This document shows, piece after piece, positions 13,085-13,142 of a stretch of DNA of 13,142 nucleotides. Source of the DNA: an uncultured Oscillospiraceae bacterium (GTDB taxonomy: Bacteria; Bacillota; Clostridia; Oscillospirales; Oscillospiraceae); contig CAKUNY010000051.1 of NCBI GenBank assembly GCA_934668605.1, positions 1 through 13,142 on the forward strand, read 5' to 3'. The notes below the pieces were generated by a model. That model was not told where the DNA came from and did no database searches. It saw nothing but the letters and a program-made list of their open reading frames with translations. Every line of letters begins with the position of its first letter. Position 1 is the first letter of the stretch. Made by a program: the position numbers and the translations under genes.

Positions 13085-13142
13085 GGAAGGTTAGCTCAGC
13101 TGGGAGAGCACTTGCCTTACAAGCAAGGGGTCACAGGTTCGA
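13085..13142 (+). tRNA. tRNA-Val (anticodon UAC), cut by window edge
   Basis: The 5' acceptor strand is GGAAGGT, then TA, and a D arm GCTC / GAGC. The anticodon arm is CTTGC / GCAAG around the loop CTTACAA, giving anticodon TAC at 13118-13120, which reads the valine codon GTA. The variable loop is followed by the T-stem start ACAGG and TTCGA at the edge. The 3' half of the T arm and the acceptor strand are outside the window. Other tRNAs may follow under the same promoter. Confidence 0.95.

Overview
The window looks like a chromosomal segment of a GC-rich Gram-positive gut-type anaerobe of the class Clostridia, most likely order Oscillospirales. The grounds are strong AGGAGG-type ribosome binding sites, consensus SigA promoters with 17-bp spacers, and Firmicutes-typical families (YmfF/YmfH-like M16 pair, YlmH-like S4 protein, YnzC/DUF896, DHHW protein, membrane-anchored DUF4015 protein). 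This placement is inferred from gene content by memory, not from a database search. I see no transposase, integrase, phage gene or CRISPR array.

Layout. (1) Positions 1-2785, minus strand: an M16 peptidase-like pair (the first lacks the zinc motif, the second has HxxEH) reads with a 4-bp overlap and leads directly into the 5' part of lgt, which runs off the left edge. A promoter lies at 2821-2849. (2) 2983-5008, plus strand: prmA, then a membrane-anchored DUF4015 glycoside-hydrolase-like protein with a TTG start, then a strong terminator. (3) 5091-5281: three 41-bp tandem units leading into a hairpin-bounded repeat element (copy A). (4) 5335-8144, minus strand: two unrelated FAD/NAD(P)-binding proteins (a BaiN/HI0933-type protein, then a COG2509-type protein) joined by an ATGA overlap, with a near-consensus promoter at 8196-8224. 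(5) 8303-11887, plus strand: YlmH-like S4 protein, DUF896 protein, MBOAT O-acyltransferase and DHHW protein, closed by a terminator. (6) 11958-12068: second copy (B) of the hairpin-bounded repeat, inverted relative to copy A. (7) 12102-12368, minus strand: a small DUF1294 membrane protein, divergent from a plus-strand lipoprotein at 12405-12932. (8) At the right edge, a textbook promoter drives a tRNA-Val(UAC) cut off in its T loop.

Functional threads. Several products act at the cell envelope: Lgt would lipidate proteins such as the lipoprotein at the other end of the window, the MBOAT/DHHW pair probably O-acylates a surface glycan, and the DUF4015 protein is a membrane-anchored carbohydrate-type TIM-barrel protein. 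PrmA, the S4 protein and the tRNA are translation-related. The two flavoproteins belong to families whose physiological roles are mostly unsettled.

The least explained part is the repeat family. Both convergent intergenic regions of the window carry a roughly 110-bp element with CTCGTAGGGG/CCCCTACGAG-type ends. Each end folds into an 8-9 bp hairpin, and the two ends differ by a compensatory base-pair change. The copies lie in opposite orientation, and copy A is preceded by a 41-bp tandem amplification of its left end. Copy B sits between imperfect 21-bp direct copies of the 3' end of the DUF1294 gene.
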